Source: Cyanobacteriota bacterium SRBZ.bins.94.201705 (GTDB taxonomy: Bacteria; Cyanobacteriota; Cyanobacteriia; Cyanobacteriales; Cyanobacteriaceae). From it: a stretch of DNA of 64,000 nt. Made by a program: the position numbers and the translations under genes. The stretch lies in NCBI GenBank assembly GCA_030549855.1, contig JAUQQP010000044.1, positions 246,196-310,195 of the forward strand. Direction: 5' to 3'. Below the pieces are notes generated by a model. That model was not told the origin of the DNA. It saw only the letters and a list, made by a program, of their open reading frames with translations, and did not search any database. This document shows positions 46,037 through 55,764 of this stretch, piece by piece (position 1 is the first letter of the stretch; each line of letters opens with the position of its first letter).

Positions 46037-46867
46037 TTATTGCTGACATTGAGGACAAAAATAGGTTGCCCTGCCGCTTACCTTTATCTTGCTAATGGGA
46101 TTGCCACAAATACGACAGGCTTGGTTTTGACGGCGATACACCCATGCCTTTTCCCCATAGTTACCATTAACCCCATGGATATTCAGAAAGTCACTAAAGG
46201 TGGTGCCTCCCTCCATAATAGCCTCTTCTAACACCCGGATTATAGCGGCATGCAGTCGTTTTAGCCGGGGGAAAGACAACTCAGAGGCGGGGGTAAGGGG
46301 GTGTATCCCGCTTAGAAACAAAGCCTCGTCGGCATATATGTTGCCTATTCCCGCTATTATTTCTTGTGCCAATAATATAGCCTTAATGGGGCGGTTAGTC
46401 TTAGATAATTTTTCCTGCAGGTATTGAGGGGAAAAACTAGATGACAACGGCTCTACCCCCAATTTACCCAAACCGGGTATAATAGCCTCCAGGGGGGTAT
46501 TTTCAGGGCAATACCACCATCTGCCAAAAGTGCGAGTGTCAATAAAACGCAACTCTCGCTGTTGGGGGAAAAAGAGGCGAACTCTAGTATGATTCTGTAG
46601 AGGGGTAGTTTGGGATAACCACAACAGTTTCCCCGTCATTCTCAGATGAATCCCTAGATACCCGCTTTCCAGATTTGCCAGGAGATACTTCCCCCGTCGC
46701 TGCCACTGGAGGATTTTTTGCCCTATTATCCCCCTTAGGAAGAGTTGGGGGGTTTGGGGATAAGCCAGAATACGAGGCAGCAATACCTCCATCCCCATTA
46801 TAACAAGTCCCGAGGTCTTTTGGTTTAGACCTCGACAGACTGTTTCCACTTCAGGCAATTCTGGCAT
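46037..46867 (-). CDS. mutM: Formamidopyrimidine-DNA glycosylase
   Basis: A 276-residue base-excision repair enzyme that removes 8-oxoguanine and cleaves at AP sites. The catalytic N-terminus is PELPEVETV (Pro2, Glu3), the helix-two-turn-helix includes QEIIAGIGNIYADEALF, and the C-terminal zinc finger CRICG...CPQC is complete. It begins 8 bp after psaE on the same strand, so the two may be co-transcribed; repair of oxidative damage beside a photosystem gene is plausible but may be chance. Confidence 0.96.
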   Translation of the reverse strand: MPELPEVETVCRGLNQKTSGLVIMGMEVLLPRILAYPQTPQLFLRGIIGQKILQWQRRGKYLLANLESGYLGIHLRMTGKLLWLSQTTPLQNHTRVRLFFPQQRELRFIDTRTFGRWWYCPENTPLEAIIPGLGKLGVEPLSSSFSPQYLQEKLSKTNRPIKAILLAQEIIAGIGNIYADEALFLSGIHPLTPASELSFPRLKRLHAAIIRVLEEAIMEGGTTFSDFLNIHGVNGNYGEKAWVYRRQNQACRICGNPISKIKVSGRATYFCPQCQQ

Positions 46868-46875
46868 GGGGTAGG

Positions 46876-47109
46876 TTATTTATCGTTTTTGGGGGGTGGT
46901 GCCACCTCTTCCAACTCGTCTTCGGCAAAGTTGTTGGTGTTTACACCACTGGGAGACCCACTATAACCAGTATAGTTCACTTTGTCAAAACGAACAATCA
47001 CTGGATAGCGGATGCCGCTTTTGTCTATACTGGCCACAGTACCGATTTCATTATACCAGTAGGACTCTTTCCGTTTTACTCTTACTTTTGAACCACGTTG
47101 AATTGCCAT
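46876..47109 (-). CDS. psaE: Photosystem I subunit IV PsaE
   Basis: A 77-residue stromal-side subunit of photosystem I that supports ferredoxin docking and cyclic electron flow. The SH3-like fold is clear: [40 protein letters not shown] and [16 protein letters not shown] 47109 with AAAGGA upstream gives the standard start; a ten-residue extension is not part of the family. A proline- and lysine-containing tail ends the protein. mutM follows. Confidence 0.97.
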   Translation of the reverse strand: MAIQRGSKVRVKRKESYWYNEIGTVASIDKSGIRYPVIVRFDKVNYTGYSGSPSGVNTNNFAEDELEEVAPPPKNDK

Positions 47110-47190
47110 AGAATTCCTTTCCCAATATTGCAAGAACACTTTTAAATAAAAGATTACTACTTGTTTGTCTCTCTGACACCACTTTGTACT

Positions 47191-48849
47191 TTAAGTTTTA
47201 TTAAGAGGAAAACCCCTAACCAGCTGGTAGACTCCCTCCCTAGCAAGGATTTGACTGGAGGAAAAAGGTGATAGGGAGAAAAATTTTTTCATATTGTCAC
47301 TATCGGCAATCACCAGACAGGGAAGGGGATTGTTGCGGAGATATTGGATGGCATCTTCTGGGGTGGGCAGAAAAATAACTGGTTTCTGGGTGTAGAATAC
47401 TAGACTGGGGCGGATAAAGCCAATCATTATCAATTTCTCTTCCGGTTGCCTTACATTGGTGATTTCTGCTGCCAATCTCCTGACAGGGAGTTGGAGATGG
47501 GTGTCAATAATAGAGGCTGCTGGTAAGGCAAAAAACAACATAAAAAAGGCAAAACAAGAGACTCCCACACCCCACAACCATTTCCGCCATTGGGGTTTTA
47601 CTAGTAGGATTATACAAACAATAACTCCTATTCCCCAGATACAGACACCAATTGTTGCTATACCGGAAGAGGCTAATGCCTCTGTTATACCCGGGGTTAG
47701 GGGGTTGCCACCTAAAAGGGAGGGGGTTAAACCGCTGGCAATGGCTAGTATGAGAAAAAAGATTGTATACAACAGGCCACTAGCTATAAAATGGGGCATA
47801 GATGGGGAATCCCTAATAACATCACCCCATAACAAGGCAACCAGAATTATGGCAGCTGGCATGGCGGGGAGGATATAACTGGGAAGTTTGGTAGCGGAGG
47901 CAGAAAAGAAGGTGAAAACCACCACTAGCCAGAAGAAGGCATATAATCCCAGGTGGGATGGGGGGGATTGTCTTAGCCAGGAATGTCTTTTCCAGGGTTT
48001 GAGGTGGTAAATAGCTAGGGGAAGATAGGCAGACCAGGGTATAATGCCTACTATCAACACTGGGAAGAAATAATACCATGGCCCAGGGTGATTACTTACT
48101 ACCGAAGTAAATCTCTGCAGATTGTGATAGCCGAAAAAAGTATTGATATATTCCCATCCATGCCTCAGGGTTATGGCTATATACCAGGGAAGTGTCACCA
48201 CTGCAATCACTAGCAATCCCCATCCCAGACGCATTCTGTTAAGAATTTTCCTACTGCTTTCCCTCCCTAGGTATAACAAAAAACAGGTAATAATCAAAAA
48301 AGGCAGTAACAAACCAACAGGGCCTTTACTTAGTACTGCCAGGCCGATGAAAATATAAAAACTGAGATACCATCCCCACTGGTTTTGACTATAAGCCAGA
48401 AAAAAAGAGAGTAGGGCTATGGTAATGGTAGCAGATAAGTACATGTCAGAAACAGCAGTACGCCCCCAGGCAATCCAAGCTGGGTTAAAAGTCATCATGA
48501 CGCCTCCAATCCCCGCCACCAACTGAGAAGAAGTTACTCGCCGGAGGGTGTAGAATACCAAAAACACCGTAACCGTTGCTAGGATTGCAGAGGGTATTCT
48601 GGCAGCTACCTCATTGACACCCCCCATCTTCATAGACAATGCCATACACCAATAACTAAGAGGCGGCTTGTCAAAACGGGTGGCATTATTCCAATAGGGG
48701 GTAATCCAATCCCCCGTCACTAACATCTGTCTTGCCGCCTCCACAAACATCGCCTCGGTTTTATCCAACAAGCCTATGTTGCCTAAACCAAGGAAAAAGG
48801 CAATCCCACACAATAGCAATAACCCCAGGATGACAAGCAATTCTACCAT
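47191..48849 (-). CDS. ArnT-like glycosyltransferase (GT39/PMT_2 type)
   Basis: A membrane glycosyltransferase of about 552 residues with roughly 11 helices. The N-terminal loop has DKTEAMFVEAARQML and RFDKPPLSYW, the acidic and Lys-Pro-Pro landmarks of the ArnT/PMT group, which transfer sugars from polyprenyl phosphate carriers to lipid or protein. Which acceptor is used is unknown. ATG 48849 is preferred over TTG 48858. It follows cupA on the same strand after 97 bp, at the place where cupS lies in some other cyanobacteria. Confidence 0.85.
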   Translation of the reverse strand: MVELLVILGLLLLCGIAFFLGLGNIGLLDKTEAMFVEAARQMLVTGDWITPYWNNATRFDKPPLSYWCMALSMKMGGVNEVAARIPSAILATVTVFLVFYTLRRVTSSQLVAGIGGVMMTFNPAWIAWGRTAVSDMYLSATITIALLSFFLAYSQNQWGWYLSFYIFIGLAVLSKGPVGLLLPFLIITCFLLYLGRESSRKILNRMRLGWGLLVIAVVTLPWYIAITLRHGWEYINTFFGYHNLQRFTSVVSNHPGPWYYFFPVLIVGIIPWSAYLPLAIYHLKPWKRHSWLRQSPPSHLGLYAFFWLVVVFTFFSASATKLPSYILPAMPAAIILVALLWGDVIRDSPSMPHFIASGLLYTIFFLILAIASGLTPSLLGGNPLTPGITEALASSGIATIGVCIWGIGVIVCIILLVKPQWRKWLWGVGVSCFAFFMLFFALPAASIIDTHLQLPVRRLAAEITNVRQPEEKLIMIGFIRPSLVFYTQKPVIFLPTPEDAIQYLRNNPLPCLVIADSDNMKKFFSLSPFSSSQILAREGVYQLVRGFPLNKT

Positions 48850-48946
48850 TACTCTCAAAGTTGAGCCTGAAAGGGGGCGTAAAAAAAAAAGCCACCAATG
48901 ACGAGGAGTATTATAAACAAATGGGGCACTGGTGACTACTGTTTTC

Positions 48947-50242
48947 TTAGCGGTAGTTGGGATTTTGAATGTCTCTGAGTCTGGCTTCTTGCCGCTTAAA
49001 TCTGTCTAATTGCTTTTCAAAGAATTGTCGGTTTTCCCACAGGTGTTGGGGATTGTCGTCATCGAGGGGATGATGCAATGCCTGTCTTAGGGCTTGGATT
49101 ACTGCTGAGGTAACATTATACATGGAACGTTGGAAGCTGATGCCCAGTTGGATAAGCATATCATCTTCCCCACGACAGTGTTGACGATAGTATTCCACTA
49201 AGTAGGGGGGGAGGAAATGCAGCATGTCATACATTAAGAAAGTGGGGGGAATCCCGGCACTACCTACTGGGAATACATCAGCATATAGGATACCATAATG
49301 GAAGTCCTTTTGTTCCCGGGGGATTTGACGGGCTTGAGCATTGTAAGATTTCGTCCCACGGAAGGGAGCAGTGCGATAAAATACTGCTTCTACATAGGGT
49401 AAAGCGGCATCATGTAGCCAGGTAAAGCCTTTGGATTTGGGGATAATTTCATAACACTTGCCATCAATATAAACGTGGTGGTATATAGGACGATTAGCTA
49501 CAGCAAAAATCCCCTTAACCAGAAAATTCATGGCATCGGTGACGGTTTTAAATCCCCCCTCGTCGTATATATCTGACATTTCCAGGAATACCGGACACAT
49601 TACCTCCCAGAATAGTCCTAGATTAGCATAGTAGGACAACTGCCGCACCTGTTCCAAAAACATTTCTGGGAAAAGTTTATACAATCCCAACATGAGGGGG
49701 TTATTTTTGAAGTAGGCTTTGATGGCAATGTCGGCGTTGGCTTTATACTCTTGGGAGTCTAAATAGGCGTCAAATTGGCCATACCCCATGTCTCTGCCAT
49801 GCCATAACATGGCGCGCATACAGGCTTCTGCAAATTCCATATTAATACGATCGTGTAACAGGTGATGAAGCCATCTTGGCAGTTTTCCTAACTCTCCTTT
49901 TTCAATAAAAGCCAACAATTCCGGATGCGCGGTGGCTTCTCCTCGCCATATTCTCAATTCTGCCTTATCTCCCGCATAACTGTTAGGCCTTTCCAGATAT
50001 TCCTTTGGCAGAAAATACTTAAAAAATGGGAGAGGATTGAGGAATACCCTCTCGGCGATGTATAATAAGTCCCGCCAATAAAAATCCATGGGGATGGCAT
50101 AGGCTTTGTATATGCCGATGATTTGCATTAAATTTTCCGGCGTATCCGGCAACATGCTACCGCCGGCTTCTAGACGGTGAATTACCTCTGCGAATTCATG
50201 TTTACTTGGTGGCAGTTTTTGTTTTACTGGTGTTGTTGTCAT
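48947..50242 (-). CDS. cupA: CO2 hydration protein CupA/ChpY
   Basis: A 431-residue protein of the ChpXY family, which together with NdhF3 and NdhD3 forms the inducible high-affinity CO2 uptake complex (NDH-1MS) and converts CO2 to bicarbonate on the cytoplasmic side. Recognised segments are YWRDLLYIAERVFLNPLPFFKYFLPKEY, the HHLLHDRINMEFAEACMRAMLWHGRDMG helix and many His, Glu and Cys residues that could bind zinc. No membrane helix is seen. It lies 22 bp downstream of ndhD3. The usual small partner gene cupS is not next to it. Confidence 0.9.
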   Translation of the reverse strand: MTTTPVKQKLPPSKHEFAEVIHRLEAGGSMLPDTPENLMQIIGIYKAYAIPMDFYWRDLLYIAERVFLNPLPFFKYFLPKEYLERPNSYAGDKAELRIWRGEATAHPELLAFIEKGELGKLPRWLHHLLHDRINMEFAEACMRAMLWHGRDMGYGQFDAYLDSQEYKANADIAIKAYFKNNPLMLGLYKLFPEMFLEQVRQLSYYANLGLFWEVMCPVFLEMSDIYDEGGFKTVTDAMNFLVKGIFAVANRPIYHHVYIDGKCYEIIPKSKGFTWLHDAALPYVEAVFYRTAPFRGTKSYNAQARQIPREQKDFHYGILYADVFPVGSAGIPPTFLMYDMLHFLPPYLVEYYRQHCRGEDDMLIQLGISFQRSMYNVTSAVIQALRQALHHPLDDDNPQHLWENRQFFEKQLDRFKRQEARLRDIQNPNYR

Positions 50243-50264
50243 AGTTTTTTTCTTCTACACCCTT

Positions 50265-51755
50265 TTAAAATATGTTGGAATTATACTGTATCCCTTGAGC
50301 TATCATTTGGCTGGTGGCGAGGCTGAAGTGGGTTAGTAGAGACGGTTGCAAACCGAAGAAAATAATCATTACTGCTAAGACTACTGCAGGTATCCTCTCA
50401 TACCCCGCCACTTTAGGATAATACCCCTTATAGTTATCCAGTCTGCCAAAGAAAACCCGGTTGATGAGGATAACAAAGTAGACGGCAGTCAAGCCGGTGG
50501 CAATAAGGCAGAGGAGGGTATAGAGAGGGAATACTGTAAAACTACCTTGGAAACAGATAAATTCCCCCACAAAACCTATCATACCGGGAATACCGGCACC
50601 AGCCATCACCGCCGTTATCATTAATCCCCCGACGAAGGGGAAGCCGCGATAGGGATTCATCAATCCCTGTAATTCTGACATTTCCCTGGTGCCAGTTTTT
50701 TCTTCTATGATTCCCACTAAATGGAATAGTAGGGCTACTATTAAACCGTGGGCTACCATTTGTACTATAGCACCGGTAATAGCCAATTGGGTGGCGGCGG
50801 CTGTGGCTAAAACTACAAAGTTGATGTGTGCCAGGGAGGCATATGCTACCATCTTCTTGATGTCTGTTTGAGATACTGCCACTAGGGAACCGTAAATGGC
50901 ACTTATCACTGCTATTATGGCTAGGTAGGGGGAGATTTCTTGCCACAGTTGGGGGAATAATTGTAAGCCGAAACGGATTAAACCATAGGTACCCAGTTTA
51001 GATACAATTCCCCCTAACAACATAGACACTGGAGTGGCAGATTCCGTGTAGGCTGGAGGCAACCATGTATGGAGGGGGAAGATGGGTATCTTGATGGCAA
51101 AACCAATAACAATACTAGCCAGCAGGATTATTTGTTTGCTTTCCGGGAGGATAGTAGTATTGATTTTGTCTATGTCAAAACTCCCACTGCCATTGAGGAA
51201 GTATAACGCCAGAAAGGCAGTCAAGACGAAAATACCCGAAAATGCCGTATACAACAGGTATTTTATCCCTGCATAGCCGCTTTTATCCCTTCCCCAGGTA
51301 GAAATCAAAAGGTAGGTAGGTACTAGTTTTACTTCGTATAAGATGAAGAATAGTAGTAGATTTTGGGCAATTAAGGCGCCATTAACGCAGGCGGCTAGCA
51401 GTAATACCATTATACAATATAGTTTCGGCTTAGATAGCTTTTTCCCCTCCAACTCCCCATTTAAGAAGGATAGTGTTACCAACAGGCAATTGAGGAGAAT
51501 TAATGGTAGGGATAAGCCATCTATGCCGACGGTGTAATTTAATCCTAAAAATGGCAACCATTCTACGGATAACTGTTGCTGTAAACCTGGTTGGTTAGGG
51601 TTAAAATCGGCAGCTATTATCCCGCCAACTATCAGAGTTAATAAGCAGGTAGTAAGGGCAATATTTTTGGCATTGTTACCTTCTTTATCGTTGGGAATAA
51701 TACCTATTATTATTGCCCCTATTATTGGAAGGGCTAGCAGCAGATTAATCCTCAT
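50265..51755 (-). CDS. ndhD3: NDH-1 subunit NdhD3, high-affinity CO2 uptake
   Basis: A 496-residue NuoM/NdhD homologue with about 14 membrane helices. The functional Glu lies in LLFFILYEVKLVPTYLL, and the Lys residues in FAIKIPIFPLHTWLPPAYTESATP and GGIVSKLGTYG. It sits between ndhF3 (26 bp upstream) and cupA (22 bp downstream), the arrangement of the inducible CO2-uptake operon. Confidence 0.93.
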   Translation of the reverse strand: MRINLLLALPIIGAIIIGIIPNDKEGNNAKNIALTTCLLTLIVGGIIAADFNPNQPGLQQQLSVEWLPFLGLNYTVGIDGLSLPLILLNCLLVTLSFLNGELEGKKLSKPKLYCIMVLLLAACVNGALIAQNLLLFFILYEVKLVPTYLLISTWGRDKSGYAGIKYLLYTAFSGIFVLTAFLALYFLNGSGSFDIDKINTTILPESKQIILLASIVIGFAIKIPIFPLHTWLPPAYTESATPVSMLLGGIVSKLGTYGLIRFGLQLFPQLWQEISPYLAIIAVISAIYGSLVAVSQTDIKKMVAYASLAHINFVVLATAAATQLAITGAIVQMVAHGLIVALLFHLVGIIEEKTGTREMSELQGLMNPYRGFPFVGGLMITAVMAGAGIPGMIGFVGEFICFQGSFTVFPLYTLLCLIATGLTAVYFVILINRVFFGRLDNYKGYYPKVAGYERIPAVVLAVMIIFFGLQPSLLTHFSLATSQMIAQGIQYNSNIF

Positions 51756-51781
51756 ATACTCTTCCTATATTTTTATACAAT

Positions 51782-53605
51782 TTATGCTGGAATTAAACCC
51801 AGGATAATACTGAGTAGAATTAAGCCCAACATTATAGAGAAAACATACAACTGTGATTGACCAGAGGTAGTATACCTAAGGGCTTGACCTCCAAATACTG
51901 TGCCTAAACCCACCAAATTTACCACCCCGTCTACGATATATTTATCAAACCAGTCGCTGACGGCTGATAAAGAGTTTACCAAGGCAGCAACGGTGTTTTT
52001 ATAGAGGGGCTGAGTATATAAATCATAGGCAAAGAAATCTCTCAAACCCTGGGGAATTATGGCTATATTTTCATTAGCCGGTTTTCTCCCGTAAATTATT
52101 AGGGCAGAGACGGCCCCTAACGCAGTGGAAATGCTAAGAATAGTACCCATCTTCCAGTCTAAATAAATCAAATTAAACTGGTTGAAAATAAAGGTTAAAT
52201 GGAGAGTAATCCCCATCATAATCATCATAGGTAATACCATAGCCCATAATACCTCTGGCGAGCGAACTGTCATCGGTTTGACATCGCCGAGGAATATGAG
52301 ATGGAAGGCGCGCATTAGACTAAAGGCGGTGACTGCATTGACAAACAACAATACCCCCAATAACCAGGGTTGGGAGGAAAGAAACTCATTAGCAAGACGA
52401 GGCAATACCCAAAAGCCTCCTAGGGGGGGAAAGGCTACTAAGCCCCAACTGCCTACCAGAAAGGCCATGGCTGGGAGTGGACGACGTTTCCATAATCCTC
52501 CCATCAGGGTCAAATCCTGTGTAATATTGCTCCATACAATTACCCCTATACTCATACATAACAAAGCCATAGCGGGTGCATAGGCGGCAATCACTAGTAA
52601 TGCTGTCCTTTCGTGGTTGGTGCCTACAGCCATGAATACTAAACCCATGTAGGTACTAACCAGGTAGGAAAGTACCCTTTTTACGTCTATCTGGGCTACG
52701 GAAATCAGAGATGTCAACACGGCGGTTGTCGCACCCACCAATACTACTATTTGTGATACTATAGGTGATATTTCCAGGACTGGCTGTAGCTGGATTAATA
52801 CATAGGCCCCTGTCCCTACTACTATAGAATTACGCAGTATTGTAGCCGGTATAGGCCCTTCCATGGCCTCGTCTAGCCAAAGGTGGAGAGGTATCTGGGC
52901 GCATTTAGCCATAGGCCCGGCAATGAGGCCCAAACATACTACAGTGGCGAAAGTGAAGTCTATGGGGGAATTTTGGGCCCAGTATCCCAGATAATTGTAG
53001 TTCCAGGTTTTGGCAAAGGGATAAATGGCGATTACTGCCATCAAAAGGAGTATATCCCCCACCCGTTTTGTCCAAAAGGCGTCTCTGGCGCCTGAAACCA
53101 CCAGGGGTTGGGCAAACCAAAAACCTATTGCCAGATAGGTTCCTAGGGTTAAAATTTCTAGGTATACATAGCTAAAAAACAGGGAATTACACAGTACTAA
53201 ACCACACATCCCGGCCTCAAAAAAGCCCAACACGGCATAAAATCTTGCCCAAGCCCAATCCGTTTCTAGATAGCCCACTGCATAAATTTGACACAGTAAA
53301 TTTAGGCCGGTTATTAATGCTAGTGCCCCCACACTTATCGATGATATTTGCACATCAAAAGATATGGTTAAGCCGGCTATTTTTAACCAAGTAAATCGGT
53401 ATTCTTTTGCCGGTTCGCCCCAAATTTGGTCCAGGGCTATCATGCTATGTATAAAGGCCAGGGATGTCATTAATATATTGATGTACCCTGCTGGTCTTGT
53501 GCCTGTTCTCCTTATTATTCCCGGCGACCAGAGGATGGCCAAAATCCCACCTATTAGGGTGTAACAGGGAACAAACCACACTGTATTCTTTAAAAATTCC
53601 AGCAT
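51782..53605 (-). CDS. ndhF3: NDH-1 subunit NdhF3, high-affinity CO2 uptake
   Basis: A 607-residue NuoL/NdhF homologue. It aligns along its length with the NdhF4 product at 28.4-30.2 kb (shared blocks: TKRVGDILLLM, LIAGPMAKCAQIPLHLWLDEAMEGPIPATILRNSIVV in part, YIVDGVVNLV). The C-terminal long lateral helix region is present. It is the first gene of ndhF3-ndhD3-cupA and has a good promoter just upstream, which should be induced at low inorganic carbon. Confidence 0.93.
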   Translation of the reverse strand: MLEFLKNTVWFVPCYTLIGGILAILWSPGIIRRTGTRPAGYINILMTSLAFIHSMIALDQIWGEPAKEYRFTWLKIAGLTISFDVQISSISVGALALITGLNLLCQIYAVGYLETDWAWARFYAVLGFFEAGMCGLVLCNSLFFSYVYLEILTLGTYLAIGFWFAQPLVVSGARDAFWTKRVGDILLLMAVIAIYPFAKTWNYNYLGYWAQNSPIDFTFATVVCLGLIAGPMAKCAQIPLHLWLDEAMEGPIPATILRNSIVVGTGAYVLIQLQPVLEISPIVSQIVVLVGATTAVLTSLISVAQIDVKRVLSYLVSTYMGLVFMAVGTNHERTALLVIAAYAPAMALLCMSIGVIVWSNITQDLTLMGGLWKRRPLPAMAFLVGSWGLVAFPPLGGFWVLPRLANEFLSSQPWLLGVLLFVNAVTAFSLMRAFHLIFLGDVKPMTVRSPEVLWAMVLPMMIMMGITLHLTFIFNQFNLIYLDWKMGTILSISTALGAVSALIIYGRKPANENIAIIPQGLRDFFAYDLYTQPLYKNTVAALVNSLSAVSDWFDKYIVDGVVNLVGLGTVFGGQALRYTTSGQSQLYVFSIMLGLILLSIILGLIPA

Positions 53606-53638
53606 TTTTATTATTACGAAAAATTCTTATATGCTGCT

Positions 53639-53667
53639 ATGGTAAAAAAAATCAAAACTCTTGTCAA
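53639..53667 (-). promoter_or_regulatory. Promoter of ndhF3-ndhD3-cupA
   Basis: Minus strand: TTGACA (53667-53662), 17 bp, TACCAT (53644-53639). The ndhF3 start codon is 34 bp downstream. Two TATTATG words 15 bp apart lie just upstream of the -35 (about 53672-53695 on the plus strand) and might be half-sites for the adjacent LysR regulator. Confidence 0.6.
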
Positions 53668-53735
53668 GGGATATTATGTTTTGAGGTATTATGGTTTCTT
53701 TATGGCTAAAATTAGAAGATTTAATTAGCTGGTTT

Positions 53736-54635
53736 CTAAACTTGGACTAGTTGGGCTTTATCTAGGAGGAAATCGAGAAAAGTTTGGGCTATTACAGACA
53801 GTTGTTTGCCGCTGAGATAGGTGATGTACCAATGTCTAATAATGGGAAAATGTTGGACATCCAGAATAGTTAAATCTTCATGACAGGCGCCAGTAAGGGT
53901 ATGCTTTGATAAGACGGAAATACCTAACCCCCCCAAGATGGCTTGCTTAATGGCTTCGTTGCTGCCTAATTCCAGACGCACAGATACCTGGATATTGTGT
54001 TGCTTGAATAAATTTTGTACTGCCCTGCGAGTACCTGAGCCAGATTCCCTCATAATAAAAGGATAGGCCTGTAATTCTTCTAAGGGTATTTGTTGACGGT
54101 TAGCTAAAGGATGATCTTTTCTGGCTACTACTACTAGGGGGTTTTCGATAAAGGGTTGACTTTTCAAATCCATGTCTTCGGGGGGTTGACTGAGGATGTA
54201 CAAGTCGTCTTGATTATTCATCATCCTCTGTTGCATTTGTTCATGATTGGTTACCTGAAGGGAGATGTCAATGTTAGGATACAATTGGCAGAATGCCCCT
54301 AAAATCCTGGGCATGAAATAGGTGGCGGTGGTGATGACAGAAAGACGGAGTCTTCCCTCCTTCAAGCCTTTCATGTCGGCTATTTTCATTTCGAAGTTTT
54401 CCAGCTGGGAGAATACTTCTTGACAGGTGCGTAATAATTCCTTCCCAGCATCTGTTAGATATAGTTGTTTGCCTATTTGTTCAAATAAAGGCAATCCCAC
54501 TGCCTTTGTCAACTGTTTCACCTGACTGGAGACAGTGGGTTGGGTTATTTCTAATTCCTCTGCTGCCTTGGTAAAACTTCCTAGTCTGGCGGTGGTTTCA
54601 AATACTTTCAACTGATGTAGGGTTGCCTGAATCAA
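53736..54635 (-). CDS. LysR-type regulator, NdhR/CcmR-like
   Basis: A 299-residue LysR-family regulator. The N-terminal winged helix-turn-helix spans about 1-60 (LHQLKVFETTARLGSFTKAAEELEITQPTVSSQVKQL), followed by a linker helix and a two-lobe effector-binding domain. It starts with TTG at 54635 behind a very strong AGGAGG. It is followed by ndhF3-ndhD3-cupA in the same direction. NdhR/CcmR is known to repress this operon and respond to 2-oxoglutarate and 2-phosphoglycolate. CmpR and RbcR belong to the same subfamily, so the assignment rests partly on the neighbourhood. Confidence 0.85.
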   Translation of the reverse strand: MIQATLHQLKVFETTARLGSFTKAAEELEITQPTVSSQVKQLTKAVGLPLFEQIGKQLYLTDAGKELLRTCQEVFSQLENFEMKIADMKGLKEGRLRLSVITTATYFMPRILGAFCQLYPNIDISLQVTNHEQMQQRMMNNQDDLYILSQPPEDMDLKSQPFIENPLVVVARKDHPLANRQQIPLEELQAYPFIMRESGSGTRRAVQNLFKQHNIQVSVRLELGSNEAIKQAILGGLGISVLSKHTLTGACHEDLTILDVQHFPIIRHWYITYLSGKQLSVIAQTFLDFLLDKAQLVQV

Positions 54636-54650
54636 CTTTACCTCTCCTCC

Positions 54651-54691
54651 TTATCCATTGAACTTTACTTATCCATCATAATCCCTGGATA
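54651..54691. promoter_or_regulatory. Candidate LysR-type operator
   Basis: TATCCA (54670-54675) and TGGATA (54686-54691) form a perfect 6-bp inverted repeat with a 10-bp spacer, and a further direct half-site TTATCCAT lies near 54652. The site stands 35 bp upstream of the LysR start codon, where an autoregulatory operator is expected. Confidence 0.45.
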
Positions 54692-54727
54692 GATTAATGT
54701 CAATGGCTGTAGGAGAGGTGTCAGAAT

Positions 54728-55621
54728 TTACTTATCGGTTTTAGCCTTTTTCTTGGCCAATCTTTCCTCGGCGTTAGCCATTACTGCCTCTTTGTTTTCC
54801 AAAAATTCACCGGGGTAGGATTCGAGGATTTTGGTGGAAAGGGAAACGCGGTTTTTGTAGGTATCCACTTCCATTACTACTACCTTGATTTCCTCTCCCG
54901 GCTGAAAGAGAGTTTCTAGGGAGGTTATCTTGGCGCCGCTGATTTGGGTAATATGGAGTAGACCAGTAATCCCGTCTCCCAAGTCTACAAACACGCCATA
55001 GGGGGAAATGTTAGTCACCTTACCAGTAATTACCTCTCTCTCGTGTAACAGGGCAATGGCGGAGGATAGGGCCAAATTTTTCTGACTTAGTGTTAGTTTA
55101 TTCTCTTGTGGTTCTATCTGCAATATGTTAGCCTCTAAGGTTTGGCCTATGAGAGTTTCCAGGTTTTCCTTTTGTAATAGATGAGACTTGGGGATAAAAG
55201 CGGGAATCCCATTTACTTCCCCCACCACTCCTCCCCTGTTGACTTTTGTTACTAACATCTTGACAGTGGTGCCCTTTTCCTGTAACTGTTTTAGTTCGTC
55301 CCAGGCTTGATTGACTAAAAGTTGACGACGGGAGACTTTTAACTGTCCATCTTCTTTGCCTTCGCCGATAATAACAAAATCAAATTCCTGACCCAGTGGT
55401 AATATTTCCTTAACATCGGTTATAATCCCCATAGCTGCCTCTTTTAGGGGGAGAAAGGCTGGACACTTGCCTCCTATATCCACTAAAACTCCATTGGCTT
55501 GATAGTCAAACACCTTGCCTCTGACTACCTCTCCTACCTTAAAATGGTAATCGTACTTTTTGTCCTCTAGGGCTTTGGAAAATTCTTCTAGGGAAAAAGG
55601 GGGTTGAGGCTTATCACTCAT
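54728..55621 (-). CDS. Ribosomal protein bS1-like, three S1 domains
   Basis: A 297-residue RNA-binding protein with three S1 domains, at about 25-95 (VGEVVRGKVFDYQANGVLVDIG), 112-180 and 196-265 (GKVTNISPYGVFVDLGDGITGLLHITQI), and a Lys-rich tail. Cyanobacterial S1 is short compared with the six-domain E. coli protein, so this is either one of the two S1 paralogues (Rps1a/Rps1b). It helps to recruit mRNA to the 30S subunit. It diverges from psbZ. Confidence 0.88.
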   Translation of the reverse strand: MSDKPQPPFSLEEFSKALEDKKYDYHFKVGEVVRGKVFDYQANGVLVDIGGKCPAFLPLKEAAMGIITDVKEILPLGQEFDFVIIGEGKEDGQLKVSRRQLLVNQAWDELKQLQEKGTTVKMLVTKVNRGGVVGEVNGIPAFIPKSHLLQKENLETLIGQTLEANILQIEPQENKLTLSQKNLALSSAIALLHEREVITGKVTNISPYGVFVDLGDGITGLLHITQISGAKITSLETLFQPGEEIKVVVMEVDTYKNRVSLSTKILESYPGEFLENKEAVMANAEERLAKKKAKTDK

Positions 55622-55764
55622 GATTTGTTGTTGCCTTTCTTACACTGGTGTATATTATAACAATAGCACTTCCAGGAAAAATCCCCTTTAAAAAAGTACC
55701 AGTTTGGCCTAAACTTGATAAGAGAAAGTTAATGTAAAAAGTAATATTTTGGGGGACTAAGAAA

